Of a stretch of DNA of 64,000 bases, positions 37,477-46,462 are shown one piece after another (position 1 is the stretch's first letter; each line of letters opens with the position of its first letter). Source of the stretch: Salinarimonas rosea DSM 21201 (GTDB lineage: Bacteria > Pseudomonadota > Alphaproteobacteria > Rhizobiales > Beijerinckiaceae); the NCBI RefSeq assembly GCF_000429045.1, contig NZ_AUBC01000017.1, positions 80,258 to 144,257 on the forward strand, written 5' to 3'. The position numbers and the translations under genes were made by a program. The notes below the pieces were generated by a model. The model was not told the DNA's origin, did no database searches, and worked only from the letters and a program-made list of their open reading frames with translations.

Positions 37477-37920
37477 ATGCTCGACGACATCTACAACGCA
37501 CGGATCCTGGCTCTCGCGGCGGACATCCCGCGCCTCGGCCGGCTCCCCGCGCCGCAGGCGAGCGCAACCGTGCGCTCGAAGCTCTGCGGCTCGACCGTGA
37601 CGGTCGACCTCGTCGTCGAGGACGGGCATGTCGTGGACTTCGCCCACGAGGTGAAGGCCTGCGCCCTCGGGCAGGCCGCGTCCTCGATCATGGCGCGGCA
37701 CGTGGTGGGCAAGACAACCGGCGAGCTGCGCGCGCTGCGGGACGCGATGCGGGCGATGCTGAAGGAGGACGGCCCGCCGCCCGGCGGCGACTGGGCCGAG
37801 TGTGCCGTGCTCGAGCCCGTGCGCGGCTTCAAGGCCCGCCACGCCTCGACGCTGCTCACCTTCGACGCCGTGGTGAAGGCGCTCGACGAGATCGAGGGCA
37901 AGGCCGCGAAGGTGGCGTGA
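37477..37920 (+). CDS. IscU/SufU-like Fe-S scaffold protein
   Basis: 147 residues. An IscU-fold protein with three conserved cysteines at 37 (SKLCGST), 62 (KACALGQA) and 109 (AECAVLEP); it starts [19 protein letters not shown], as is usual. Such proteins may be scaffolds or, as SufU-type, zinc-bound sulfur acceptors for SufS. The suf operon in this window has a group II SufS but no sufE, so a partnership is possible; this is inference. It is about 26 kb from suf. Convergent with hisS. Confidence 0.82.
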   Translation: MLDDIYNARILALAADIPRLGRLPAPQASATVRSKLCGSTVTVDLVVEDGHVVDFAHEVKACALGQAASSIMARHVVGKTTGELRALRDAMRAMLKEDGPPPGGDWAECAVLEPVRGFKARHASTLLTFDAVVKALDEIEGKAAKVA

Positions 37921-37923
37921 GCC

Positions 37924-39426
37924 TCACCGATGCCGGGCGAGGATCTCGCGCACGGCGTCGACCATCGTCGTCTCCGGGACGGAGACCTGGGCCGGGCGCG
38001 CGGCCTTCCATTCCTCGTTGGTCTCGATCGTGGCGGAGGCCTTGGCGCCCTCGACCAGGTCCTTGATCTGGACCTCGCCGCGGTCGCGCTCGTCCGAGCC
38101 CTGGATGACGACGCAGGGGCTCCGGCGGCGGTCGGCGTACTTCATCTGCGCCTTCATGCCGGCCGAGCCGAGATACATCTCCGCTCGGATCCCGGCATTG
38201 CGCAGGGTCGCGACGAGGCGCTGGTAGTCGGCGACGCGCTCGCGGTCCATCACCAGCACCACCACCGGCGCCTGCGGCTCGGCGCCGGCGACGATGGGGC
38301 TGTTCACGAGCCTGAGCGCCGAGAGGAGCCGGGAGACACCGATGGAGAACCCCGTCGCCGGCACGGGCTCGGCCCGGAAGCGGCCCACGAGGCCGTCGTA
38401 GCGCCCGCCCCCGCCGATCGAGCCGAAGCGCACCGGCACGCCGTCCTCGTTCGTCACGGGGAAGGTCAGCTCCGCCTCGAAGACCGGGCCGGTATAGTAC
38501 TCGAGGCCGCGCACGACGGAGGGGTCCACCTTCACCCGGTCGGCGTAGCCCGCCGCGGCGATCTGGGCGGCGATGTCGCGCAGCTCCGCGACGCCCTCCC
38601 CGCCCCGCTCGGAGCCGGCGACGACCGCCTCCAGCGCCGCGAAGGTCTCGTCCAGCGTGGCGCGCGCGGCCTCGGTGAAGGCGACGACACGCTCGGCCCG
38701 GGCCGGGTCGAGGCCGGCGCCCTTGGTGTAGTCCCCGCTCGGGTCCATGCGCCCCTCGCCGAGCAGCGCACGCACGCCCTCGGCGCCGACCTTGTCGAGC
38801 TTGTCGATCGCCCGCAGCACGACGAGGCGGCGCCCCGCCTCGTCCTCGCCGGACAGGCCGATCGCCTCCATCACGCCGTCGAGGACCTTGCGGTTGTTGA
38901 CCTTGACGACGTACCGGCCGGCGAGCCCGAGCCGGTCGAGCGTGTCGGCGGCCATCATGCACATCTCGGCGTCCGCCGCGACGGAGGCCGCGCCCACCGT
39001 GTCGGCGTCGAACTGCATGAACTGCCGGAAGCGGCCCGGGCCGGGCTTCTCGTTGCGGAAGACCCAGCCCGCGCGATACGAGCGGTAGGGCTTCGCCAGC
39101 GCCTCGAAGTTCTCCGAGACGTAGCGGGCGAGCGGCGCGGTGAGGTCGTAGCGCAGCGACAGCCACTGCTCGTCCTCGTCCTGGAACGAGAATACGCCCT
39201 CGTTCGGGCGGTCCTGGTCGGGCAGGAACTTGCCGAGCGCGTCGGTGTACTCGACGAGCGGCGTCTCCACCGCCTCGAAGCCGTAGAGCTCGTAGACCGC
39301 GCGGATCTCGGCGAGCATCCGCTCGGCGGCGGCGAGCTCGCCGGGGCCGCGGTCGACGAAGCCTCGCGGCACCCGCGCCTTCAGCCGGCTCGCCTTCGCG
39401 TCGTCGTTCTTGCCAGACTTGGCCAT
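37924..39426 (-). CDS. hisS: Histidyl-tRNA synthetase
   Basis: 500 residues. Class II synthetase: motif 1 region [22 protein letters not shown], motif 2 [32 protein letters not shown], histidine-specific [16 protein letters not shown] and motif 3 [13 protein letters not shown] with [13 protein letters not shown]-terminal anticodon domain begins [17 protein letters not shown]. It charges tRNA-His. Last gene downstream of the trehalose cluster on the same strand, with 83 bases between; probably independent. Confidence 0.95.
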   Translation of the reverse strand: MAKSGKNDDAKASRLKARVPRGFVDRGPGELAAAERMLAEIRAVYELYGFEAVETPLVEYTDALGKFLPDQDRPNEGVFSFQDEDEQWLSLRYDLTAPLARYVSENFEALAKPYRSYRAGWVFRNEKPGPGRFRQFMQFDADTVGAASVAADAEMCMMAADTLDRLGLAGRYVVKVNNRKVLDGVMEAIGLSGEDEAGRRLVVLRAIDKLDKVGAEGVRALLGEGRMDPSGDYTKGAGLDPARAERVVAFTEAARATLDETFAALEAVVAGSERGGEGVAELRDIAAQIAAAGYADRVKVDPSVVRGLEYYTGPVFEAELTFPVTNEDGVPVRFGSIGGGGRYDGLVGRFRAEPVPATGFSIGVSRLLSALRLVNSPIVAGAEPQAPVVVLVMDRERVADYQRLVATLRNAGIRAEMYLGSAGMKAQMKYADRRRSPCVVIQGSDERDRGEVQIKDLVEGAKASATIETNEEWKAARPAQVSVPETTMVDAVREILARHR

Positions 39427-39509
39427 GATCCGTCCTGCCCGTGTTCCGAGCGCCACGCGATAGCGCGCGTGCGCCCCGTGGGCAACCCGCATGGCTCCGG
39501 CGTGCGGCG

Positions 39510-42239
39510 TCAGGCGGCGGTCCAGAGGCCGACGGGCAGGATCGGGAGCAGGTCGGCGACCGGCGTTTCCCCGCCGAAGGTCCGCGCGCCGTCCCCGAGC
39601 GCGTCGCCGAGCTGCGAGTCGACGAGGTCGTCCGGCAGGACGAGGCGCGTGTCGCCCCACCACTCGGCGGCCGGCGCGAGCGCCGCGCCGCCGATCAGCG
39701 CCCCGCCCATCAGCCGCCCCGCCACCGCGATCGCGAGCGAGGAGGAGCGACGGCGCGCGAAGGCGACGACGTGCGACGCGCGCCGTCCGCGCACCCCCAG
39801 CGGGATGTACTCGCCCTCCGCGAACAGGTCCGGCAGCGCGCGGCGGGCCTCGAGGCAGCGGGCGATCACGCGCTGCTTCACGCGTCCGTCGCGGAACCGC
39901 GCGGCGAGATCCGCGAGCGCGGACCCGTCCGCGAGCGCCGCCTCGCGGGCCTCGTAGTCGACCGGGTCGCGGTTGTCGGGGTCGACGAGGGAGAAGTCCC
40001 AGAACTCGCGGCCCTGGTAGCAGTCCGGGACGCCGGGGGCCGTCGAGCGCAGGAAGGCCTGCACGAGCCCGTTCGCCGCGCCGGCGGGTGCCAGCGCCTC
40101 GGCGAAGGCGTGGACGGAGGCGAGGAAGGCCGGCGCCACCGCGGGATCGGTGACCGCCTCGACGAAGCTCGCGCAGGCGGCCTCGTAGTCCGCGTCCGGC
40201 TCGGTCCAGGACGAATTGAGCTTCGCCTCGCGCAGGGCCTTCTCCTGCCAGCGCACGAGCCGCGCCCCGAGCCGCCCGACGCCCTCGGCGTCGTCGGGCG
40301 AAAGCCCGTAGGGCCAGGCGCCGAGCAGCATCTGGTAGAGGACGTACTCGTCCGCCGGATCGACGGCGTCGCGCGTGTGGCGCTTGTTGATGTCGAGCCA
40401 GGAGCCCACCCGGTCGGCCCACTCGGCGGGGACCTCGGAGAGGGCCGCGAGGCGGGCGCGCACGTCCTCACCGCGCTTGTGGTCGTGGGTCGCCGTGGCG
40501 ATCATGGAGTATGGGAACAGCTCGGCGCGCTCCATCGACTGCGCGTGGAAGGCGTCGCGCGAGACGGCGAAGCGCCCCGGGTCGGAGCCGACCTCGTTGC
40601 GCGAGACGAGCCGGCCGTAGCGGTAGAAAGCCGTGTCCTCGACCGACTTCGCCGCGACGGGCGCGCAGAGCTGCTGGAAGGCGACGACTGCGCGGGCGCG
40701 GATCTCCTGGTCGGCGACGCCGACGCCCGAGATCCAGCCGGCGACGAGATCGACGATTGGCGCCTCGCCCGGTCCCGCCATGTCCTTGGCGGCGGCGACG
40801 GCGCGCTCCAGGATCGGCGCGTCCGCGCCGGGCGCCGCGCCCGCGGTGGCGTAGGTGCGGTAGGCCGGGAAGGCGGCGACCAGGGCCACCAGCGCGCGGC
40901 GCAGCGCGTGGTAGGTGACGTCGCGGGTCTCGAGGTCGAGCCGGGCGAGGTCGTGGAAGGCGTGCGCGACGGCGTCGAGCTGGCCCGCGAAGTTGCGCAC
41001 CAGCATCTCGTTGCGCGCATCGAGCTCCTCGGAGGCGAAGTCCGGGTAGCGGCCGGAGATCTCGCTCCACAGGTCGGTGAACATCTCCTCGCCGTCCGGG
41101 TCGTGCAGGAGCCCGCCCACCGCGTCCATGAACTCGTAGCCGGTGGTGCCGTCGACCGCCCAATCCGTGGGGAGCGTCTCGTCGTGCGCGAGGATCTTCT
41201 CCACGAGCACGATCGCCGGCCCGCGCGGCGCCTCCGGCGGGCGCTCGGGCTCGAGCTCGGAGAGCCGCTCGCGCAGGCGCCGGCCGTAGCCGGCAGGGTC
41301 GGCGAGGCCGTCGACGTGGTCGATGCGCAGCCCGTCGATCAGGCCCTCGGCGTAGAGCCGGAAGATCTCGGCGTGCACGCCCTCGAACACGTCCGCCTCC
41401 TCGACCCTGAGCCCCGCGAGCTCCGTGATGTCGAAGAAGCGCCGCCAGTTGATCTCGTCGCCCGCCGTGCGCCACCAGGAGAGGCGCCAGTTCTGGCGCT
41501 CGAGGATCGGGTGGAGCGTCGCGGGCTCCGACACGCGCGCGAGCGCCGCCTCGAGCGTCTCGCCCGCCTCGCGGGCGAGCGACAGGCGCGCTTCCTTGAA
41601 GGCCTCCGGCGTGCGTGCCTCGTCGAAGCGCTCCGCCAGCGGAACCAGCGCGGGGTCGCCGGCGCGCAGGATCTCGCCGTAGTCGCCGGGGTTCAGCGGG
41701 AAGCGGTGATGGTAGTAGGCGGCGCACAGGCGGCGCATCCGCGGATCGAAGACGATCGCGATCTCGCCGTTCGCCAGCGCCTCGCCGTAGGGCACGCCCA
41801 GGAAGGGGGCGGCGACCTTGCCCTCGAGGACGGGATCGGGGGTGTTCCAGTCGATATCGAAGTAGTGGGCGTAGCGGCTCGCCTGCCCGTTCTCCAGCAC
41901 GTCGAGCCAGAACCGGTTGTCCGCCCCGCCGACCGCCATGTGGTTGGGCACGATGTCGGCGATGAGCCCCATCCCGTGCCGGCGCGCGGCGGCGACGAGC
42001 GCCCGCAGCCCCTCCTCGCCGCCGATCTCGGGGTCGACGTCGGTGAAGTCGACCCCGTCGTAGCCGTGCACCGAGCCCCGGCGCGAGGCGAGGATCGGCG
42101 AGAGGTAGAGATGGCTGATCCCCAGCGCCGCGAGGTAGGGCACGACCCGCTCCGCCGCCTCGAACGGGAACTCCCGACGCAGCTGGAGCCGGTAGGTGGC
42201 GCGCGGCACGCGCGGGGCGATCGGTGTGTCGTGCGTCAT
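39510..42239 (-). CDS. treY: Malto-oligosyltrehalose synthase
   Basis: 909 residues, GH13. [18 protein letters not shown] opens the domain; [13 protein letters not shown], nucleophile aspartate in [14 protein letters not shown], acid/base glutamate in [13 protein letters not shown] and the third aspartate in [15 protein letters not shown] are all present. TreY converts the reducing end of maltodextrins to a trehalose unit, which TreZ then releases. It is somewhat longer than many homologues. The upstream gap to malQ is filled by an intergenic repeat. Confidence 0.95.
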   Translation of the reverse strand: MTHDTPIAPRVPRATYRLQLRREFPFEAAERVVPYLAALGISHLYLSPILASRRGSVHGYDGVDFTDVDPEIGGEEGLRALVAAARRHGMGLIADIVPNHMAVGGADNRFWLDVLENGQASRYAHYFDIDWNTPDPVLEGKVAAPFLGVPYGEALANGEIAIVFDPRMRRLCAAYYHHRFPLNPGDYGEILRAGDPALVPLAERFDEARTPEAFKEARLSLAREAGETLEAALARVSEPATLHPILERQNWRLSWWRTAGDEINWRRFFDITELAGLRVEEADVFEGVHAEIFRLYAEGLIDGLRIDHVDGLADPAGYGRRLRERLSELEPERPPEAPRGPAIVLVEKILAHDETLPTDWAVDGTTGYEFMDAVGGLLHDPDGEEMFTDLWSEISGRYPDFASEELDARNEMLVRNFAGQLDAVAHAFHDLARLDLETRDVTYHALRRALVALVAAFPAYRTYATAGAAPGADAPILERAVAAAKDMAGPGEAPIVDLVAGWISGVGVADQEIRARAVVAFQQLCAPVAAKSVEDTAFYRYGRLVSRNEVGSDPGRFAVSRDAFHAQSMERAELFPYSMIATATHDHKRGEDVRARLAALSEVPAEWADRVGSWLDINKRHTRDAVDPADEYVLYQMLLGAWPYGLSPDDAEGVGRLGARLVRWQEKALREAKLNSSWTEPDADYEAACASFVEAVTDPAVAPAFLASVHAFAEALAPAGAANGLVQAFLRSTAPGVPDCYQGREFWDFSLVDPDNRDPVDYEAREAALADGSALADLAARFRDGRVKQRVIARCLEARRALPDLFAEGEYIPLGVRGRRASHVVAFARRRSSSLAIAVAGRLMGGALIGGAALAPAAEWWGDTRLVLPDDLVDSQLGDALGDGARTFGGETPVADLLPILPVGLWTAA

Positions 42240-42269
42240 CCCTCGGGCCTCTTGTCCTGTGCGCCGTCT

Positions 42270-42430
42270 CGCTCCCGCCCCGTCGGGGCGGGGACGGCGA
42301 GCGCCGCGAGCCAGGGGCGGGGTCCCCCGGCTCGACGCGTCCCGTTTCGGCTCTACCGAAGCGCGCCTTCGGCGCACCCCCTGCGTCTCGTCGCCTGCGG
42401 CGCCGGTCCACCTCCCCCGACGGGGGAGGA
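42270..42430. repeat. GC-rich intergenic repeat, copy 2 (inverted relative to copy 1)
   Basis: Read on the minus strand it has the same order of blocks as 17620-17781: CTCCTCCCCC-TCGGGGGAG, GGCGACGAGACG, GCGCGCTTCGG, GGGGGACCCCGCCCCT and a terminal CCCCGCCCC/GGGGCGGG palindrome. It sits between malQ and treY inside the operon, so its RNA would be a folded spacer. Confidence 0.8.
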
Positions 42431-42441
42431 GCCGGCGCGGC

Positions 42442-44463
42442 TCATGTCTTCCCCCGCGGCCGCGCCCGCGCGAGCAGCGCCATGCGGTGGCGGGCGGCCG
42501 GGTGGTCGAGGGCCTCGGACGGAAGCCGTCTACGCCAATTCGGGTGCTCGTCGAGGGTTCCGGGCAGGTTCGGCTGCTCGACGAGGCCGTGCAGATCCTC
42601 CGCCGGGAGGATCGCGAGGTTCGACGCGGTCTTCGCCACGAAGCCGAGTGCGGCATCGACGACGGGATCGGTCTCCTCGATCGGCGGCGGCTCGCCCAGC
42701 GCCGTGCCGGCGTCTACGAACGCGCCCCACAGCTTCGACCGGTCCGCGTCGCGCTCCGTCCGCTGTGCCTCGTGGAAGGCGGCGTCGCCGTGACCGACGC
42801 GCTCGCGCCAGGCCACGTCGTTGCCGCGCCACCAGCCGGCGACGGTGGGCAGGTCGTGCGTGGTCGTCATCGAGGCGGCGTGGCGGGCGTAGGCGGGCGG
42901 CGGGGTGTAGCCGCCGTCCCCCTCGCGCTCGAACCAGAGCACGCGCATGCCGAGGACGCCCGCGCGGTCGAGCCTCGGCCGGAAGCCGGGCGGCACCGTG
43001 CCGAGGTCCTCGCCGATGACGAGACCGCCGGAGCGGTGCGACTCGAGCGCGACGAGCCGCAGCATGTCCTCCTCGGGATAGGAGATGTAGCAGCCCTCGT
43101 GGGGCGTCGTGCCCTGCGGCACGACCCACAGGCGCCGCAGCCCCATCGCGTGGTCGATGCGCACGCCGCCCGCGCAGCGCATCGCCGCGCGCAGCGTCGC
43201 CAGGAAGGGCTGGAACCCCGTCGCCTGGAGCGCGCGCGGCGAGAAGTTGGTCAGCCCCCAGTCCTGCCCCGTCGGCCCGAGCAGGTCCGGCGGCGCGCCG
43301 ATGGAGAGTCCGTCGAGCACGTCCTCGCGCCGGGACCAGACGTGGCTGCCCCCGCCGTCCATCCCGACCGCGAGGTCCGCGACGAGGCCGATCGCCATCC
43401 CCGCGCCCTTCGCACGCGCCTGCGCGTCGGCGAGCGAGCGCTCGCAGAGCCATTGCAGGAAGGCGTGGAAGACGACCTCGTCCATGTGCTCCCGGCAGAA
43501 GTCCTCGACCGCGGCGCTCCCCGGGTCGCGGTAGGGCTCCGGCCAGTCGTGGAAGCCCGCGCCGCCGAGGCGCGCGTGCAGCGCCTCGTAGCGGGCGTGG
43601 TTCTCGAGCAGCGAGCCGCCCTGCGCCCGGAAGGCGGCGAAGTCCGCCCGGTGCGACGCGTCTCCAGAGGCCGCGAAGCGGTCGTACAGCGCGCGCAGCC
43701 GCGCGAGCTTGATGCGGGCGCCGGCCTCCCAGTCGACGAGATCGCCGCGCGGCGGTGCCTCGCCGGGCAGGTCGACATCGCCGAAGACGGCGGTGGGGTC
43801 GGCGTAGAGGACGTTGTGGAACAGGCGCGTCGAGGGCGAGTAGGGGCTGAAGCGCGTCGCGTCGGCGGCGAAGCCCGCGTGCGTCGGGCTCATGGCCACC
43901 ACGTCCGCGCCGCCGCGCCCGGCGGCCTCGCAGAAGGCGGCGAGCGAACCGAAGTCGCCGAACTCCTCTCCCGCCCGCGGTGGCAGGGAGTAGATCTGCG
44001 CCGCGAGCCCGAAGATCGCGCGGCCCCCCGCCGCGTCTTCCACCCGCACCCCGTGCTCCGGCGCGACCGCGAGCGTGAGGTGATGATCGCCGATCTCGAC
44101 GCCGTGATAGCCCGGCTCCAGCACCGGCGGCAGGCTCATGCCGCCGGCGGAAGGGACGAGGCGCATCTCGCGCCGCCCGCCGTGCTCGTGGCGCAGCACC
44201 GCGACCGCGCTCTGCGCGAAGGCCGGCGGCAGCGGCGTCGGCTGCCCCACCTCGGTCGTGAGGAAGGCGAGCCCCGCGCCGGCCTCCTCGCGCAGGCGCG
44301 CGCGGCTGTCGGCGACGTCGCCGTCGGTCTCGGCGGGGAGGCCCATCGCGGCGAGGACGCGCCGCAGCGTCTCCGGCGAGACTTGCTGCGGACGACCCTT
44401 GAAGTCCTCCCAGCGGATGTGCAGGCCCGCCTGCTCGGCGAGCGCGTGGAGCGCGTCGGCCAT
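42442..44463 (-). CDS. malQ: 4-alpha-glucanotransferase (amylomaltase)
   Basis: 673 residues, GH77. Nucleophile aspartate in GGVRIDHAMGLRRLW, acid/base glutamate in GLVIGEDLGTVPPGF and the third aspartate in SMTTTHDLPTVAGWW. An N-terminal extension of about 180 residues includes FKGRPQQVSPETLRRVLAAMG, as in the longer MalQ forms. It disproportionates maltodextrins, supplying chains to TreY. The start shares one base with the treZ stop. Confidence 0.94.
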   Translation of the reverse strand: MADALHALAEQAGLHIRWEDFKGRPQQVSPETLRRVLAAMGLPAETDGDVADSRARLREEAGAGLAFLTTEVGQPTPLPPAFAQSAVAVLRHEHGGRREMRLVPSAGGMSLPPVLEPGYHGVEIGDHHLTLAVAPEHGVRVEDAAGGRAIFGLAAQIYSLPPRAGEEFGDFGSLAAFCEAAGRGGADVVAMSPTHAGFAADATRFSPYSPSTRLFHNVLYADPTAVFGDVDLPGEAPPRGDLVDWEAGARIKLARLRALYDRFAASGDASHRADFAAFRAQGGSLLENHARYEALHARLGGAGFHDWPEPYRDPGSAAVEDFCREHMDEVVFHAFLQWLCERSLADAQARAKGAGMAIGLVADLAVGMDGGGSHVWSRREDVLDGLSIGAPPDLLGPTGQDWGLTNFSPRALQATGFQPFLATLRAAMRCAGGVRIDHAMGLRRLWVVPQGTTPHEGCYISYPEEDMLRLVALESHRSGGLVIGEDLGTVPPGFRPRLDRAGVLGMRVLWFEREGDGGYTPPPAYARHAASMTTTHDLPTVAGWWRGNDVAWRERVGHGDAAFHEAQRTERDADRSKLWGAFVDAGTALGEPPPIEETDPVVDAALGFVAKTASNLAILPAEDLHGLVEQPNLPGTLDEHPNWRRRLPSEALDHPAARHRMALLARARPRGKT

Positions 44464-46226
44464 CAGGCGGCCTCCAGCCAGGCGATGGTGGTATGGGCGG
44501 GGACGCCGCCTTCGACGAGCGGCGCGCCGACGACGACGAAGGGCTCGGCCTCCGGCAGGGAGACGGACCCGAGCGGTGCGGGGATCGCGCCGAGGTTGGA
44601 GAGGAGCGTCAGGCGCGCTCCGTCGCCCATGCGCCAGCGGCCGACGACGACCTTCGCGTCGACGACCTGCGCGCTCTCGGCCCGCGCGCCCGCGAGCCGC
44701 GGGGCGATCCGCTCGGCCCGCGCGGCGAGGAGCCGGCGGTAGAGCGCGAGCACCGCCTCGTCGCCGCCCTCCCCCGCGATCGCCGGGCGCGAGCGCGCGA
44801 AGGTCTCGGGCGCGTTCGGGTCGGGGATGCGGGCGCGGGTCTGCGGATCGGCGAACTCGGCGAAAGCCGCGAACTCGCGCCGGCGCCCCTCGCGCACGGA
44901 ATCGGCGAGCGCGTCGTGATAGTCCGTGAAGAACAGGAACGGCTCCTTCGCCCCGGTCTCCTCGCCCATGAAGATCATCGGCAATTGCGGGCAGAGCAGG
45001 TGCAGCGCCACCGCGGCATCGAGCGCCTTGCGCTCGACCAGCGCCGCGAGCCGGTCGCCGAAGGCGCGGTTGCCGACCTGGTCGTGGTTCTGGATGTGCG
45101 AGACGAAAGCGGTGGGCGGCAGGTGCCCGGACGGGCCCCCGCGCGGCCCGCCCTCCCCGTTCTCCGGCGCCTCGCCCTGGTAGACGAAGCCTTCCTCGAG
45201 CGCGCGCGCCAGCTTGCCGGCCGTGTCGCGGACGTAGTTGCCGTAGTAGGACTGGTCCTCGCCGGTGAGCATCACGTGGACGCAATGGTGGAAGTCGTCG
45301 TTCCACTGCGCGTCGATCTCGCGGCCGAGATAGCCGGGGTCGTTCTCCTCGTTCTCGAGCACGAGATGCACGTGCCGCCCGGGCTCGATCGTGCGGCGGA
45401 CCTCGGCCGCCATCTCGTCGAGCCAGTCCTTCTCGCGGATCTGGTGGACGGCGTCGAAGCGCAGGCCGTCGATCCGGTATTCCATCAGCCACATCAGCAC
45501 GTTGTCGGCGAAGTAGCGGCGGACCTCGTGCCGGCGGAAGTCGATCGCCGCGCCCCACGGCGTCTCGATGTCGCTGCGGAAGAACGGCTCGGCGAAGGCG
45601 TGCAGGTAGTTCCCCTCCGGGCCGAAGTGGTTGTAGACGACGTCGAGGAAGACCTGCAGCCCGAGCCCGTGCGCCTCGTCGACGAGGCGCTTCAGGTCGT
45701 CGGGCGTGCCGTAGGCGGCATCCGGCGCGTAGGGCAGCACGCCGTCGTAACCCCAGTTGCGCGCACCGGGGAACTCGCCGATCGGCATCAGCTGGATGGC
45801 GGTGACGCCGAGATCGGCGAGAGCCCGGAGGTGCCGGCGCACGCCGTCGAAGCCGCCGAGCAGGCCGGCGTGCAGCTCGTAGAGGACGAGCTCCTCGAGC
45901 GGCCGGCCCATCCAGGCGTCGTTCCGCCACGCGTAGGCGTGGGGGTCGACGACGAGCGAGGGGTCGTGCACGTCGCCGCGCTGCGCCTTCGAGGCGGGAT
46001 CGGGGACGTGCAGGCCGTCGTCGAGCCGGTAGCGGTAGGGCGTGCCGGCGCCGCAGTCGACCTCGACGGCGAACCAGCCGGCGTCCTGCTTGTCCATCGG
46101 CACGGGATCGCGCCCCTCGATCACGAGGTGCGGCTGCCGCTGGATCGGCGCCCACAGGCGAAAGCGCGTTCGGCCCGGTGAGACCAGGCTCGCGCCCCAG
46201 AGCGTGGGGTGTGAATGGCGGGCCAT
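44463..46226 (-). CDS. treZ: Malto-oligosyltrehalose trehalohydrolase
   Basis: 587 residues, GH13. An N-terminal CBM48-like part (FRLWAPIQRQPHLVIEG) precedes the barrel with VLYELHAGLLGGFDG, FLDVVYNHFGPEGNYL, nucleophile aspartate in DGLRFDAVHQIRE, glutamate in VHLVLENEENDPG and aspartate in FVSHIQNHDQVGNRA. It releases free trehalose from maltooligosyl-trehalose made by TreY. Coupled to malQ by one-base overlap; 236 bases of repeat-rich spacer lie upstream. Confidence 0.95.
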   Translation of the reverse strand: MARHSHPTLWGASLVSPGRTRFRLWAPIQRQPHLVIEGRDPVPMDKQDAGWFAVEVDCGAGTPYRYRLDDGLHVPDPASKAQRGDVHDPSLVVDPHAYAWRNDAWMGRPLEELVLYELHAGLLGGFDGVRRHLRALADLGVTAIQLMPIGEFPGARNWGYDGVLPYAPDAAYGTPDDLKRLVDEAHGLGLQVFLDVVYNHFGPEGNYLHAFAEPFFRSDIETPWGAAIDFRRHEVRRYFADNVLMWLMEYRIDGLRFDAVHQIREKDWLDEMAAEVRRTIEPGRHVHLVLENEENDPGYLGREIDAQWNDDFHHCVHVMLTGEDQSYYGNYVRDTAGKLARALEEGFVYQGEAPENGEGGPRGGPSGHLPPTAFVSHIQNHDQVGNRAFGDRLAALVERKALDAAVALHLLCPQLPMIFMGEETGAKEPFLFFTDYHDALADSVREGRRREFAAFAEFADPQTRARIPDPNAPETFARSRPAIAGEGGDEAVLALYRRLLAARAERIAPRLAGARAESAQVVDAKVVVGRWRMGDGARLTLLSNLGAIPAPLGSVSLPEAEPFVVVGAPLVEGGVPAHTTIAWLEAA

Positions 46227-46257
46227 GGGTGGTGTCCTCGTCGAGGGGATCGGATCA

Positions 46258-46296
46258 GGCGATCGGGTCAGGCGATCGGGTCAGGCGATCGGGTCA
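46258..46296. repeat. Three exact tandem copies of a 13-base unit
   Basis: GGCGATCGGGTCA occurs three times without gaps, preceded by a partial copy (ATCGGATCA). It lies 31 bases upstream of the treZ start, in the glgX-treZ spacer. The unit contains GCGATCG, so each copy is partly palindromic. Copy number could vary between strains. Confidence 0.85.
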
Positions 46297-46319
46297 GCCT
46301 ATATGCAAATTCCGCACCC

Positions 46320-46450
46320 GCCTCCTCCCCGCAGGGGAGGACGACGGCCGCAGGCCGGAGGGTGGGGGGGCGGCGGACCGGCTCGACCGCACACCGCACG
46401 ACCCCACCGCCCGCGCTGCGCGCGGACTTCTCCCCGCCGGGGAGGACGCG
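46320..46450. repeat. GC-rich palindromic repeat in the glgX-treZ spacer
   Basis: CCTCCTCCCCGCAGGGGAGGACG at one end and CTTCTCCCCGCCGGGGAGGACG at the other frame a GC-rich middle with several short hairpins. It looks like one of the bounded intergenic repeat families of high-GC proteobacteria and is related in style, not clearly in sequence, to the 17.6 and 42.3 kb copies. Confidence 0.65.
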
Positions 46451-46462
46451 GGCTCGGCGCGC

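Noticed and set aside
39441..43019. Long plus-strand reading frame of about 1190 codons opposite treY and malQ
   Set aside because: It is antisense to two clear GH13/GH77 genes with intact active sites. Its product is arginine/glycine/valine-rich, as expected of a shadow frame in very GC-rich DNA.
46258..46296. Short CRISPR-like array in the tandem 13-mer
   Set aside because: Units are contiguous with no spacers and no cas genes are nearby.
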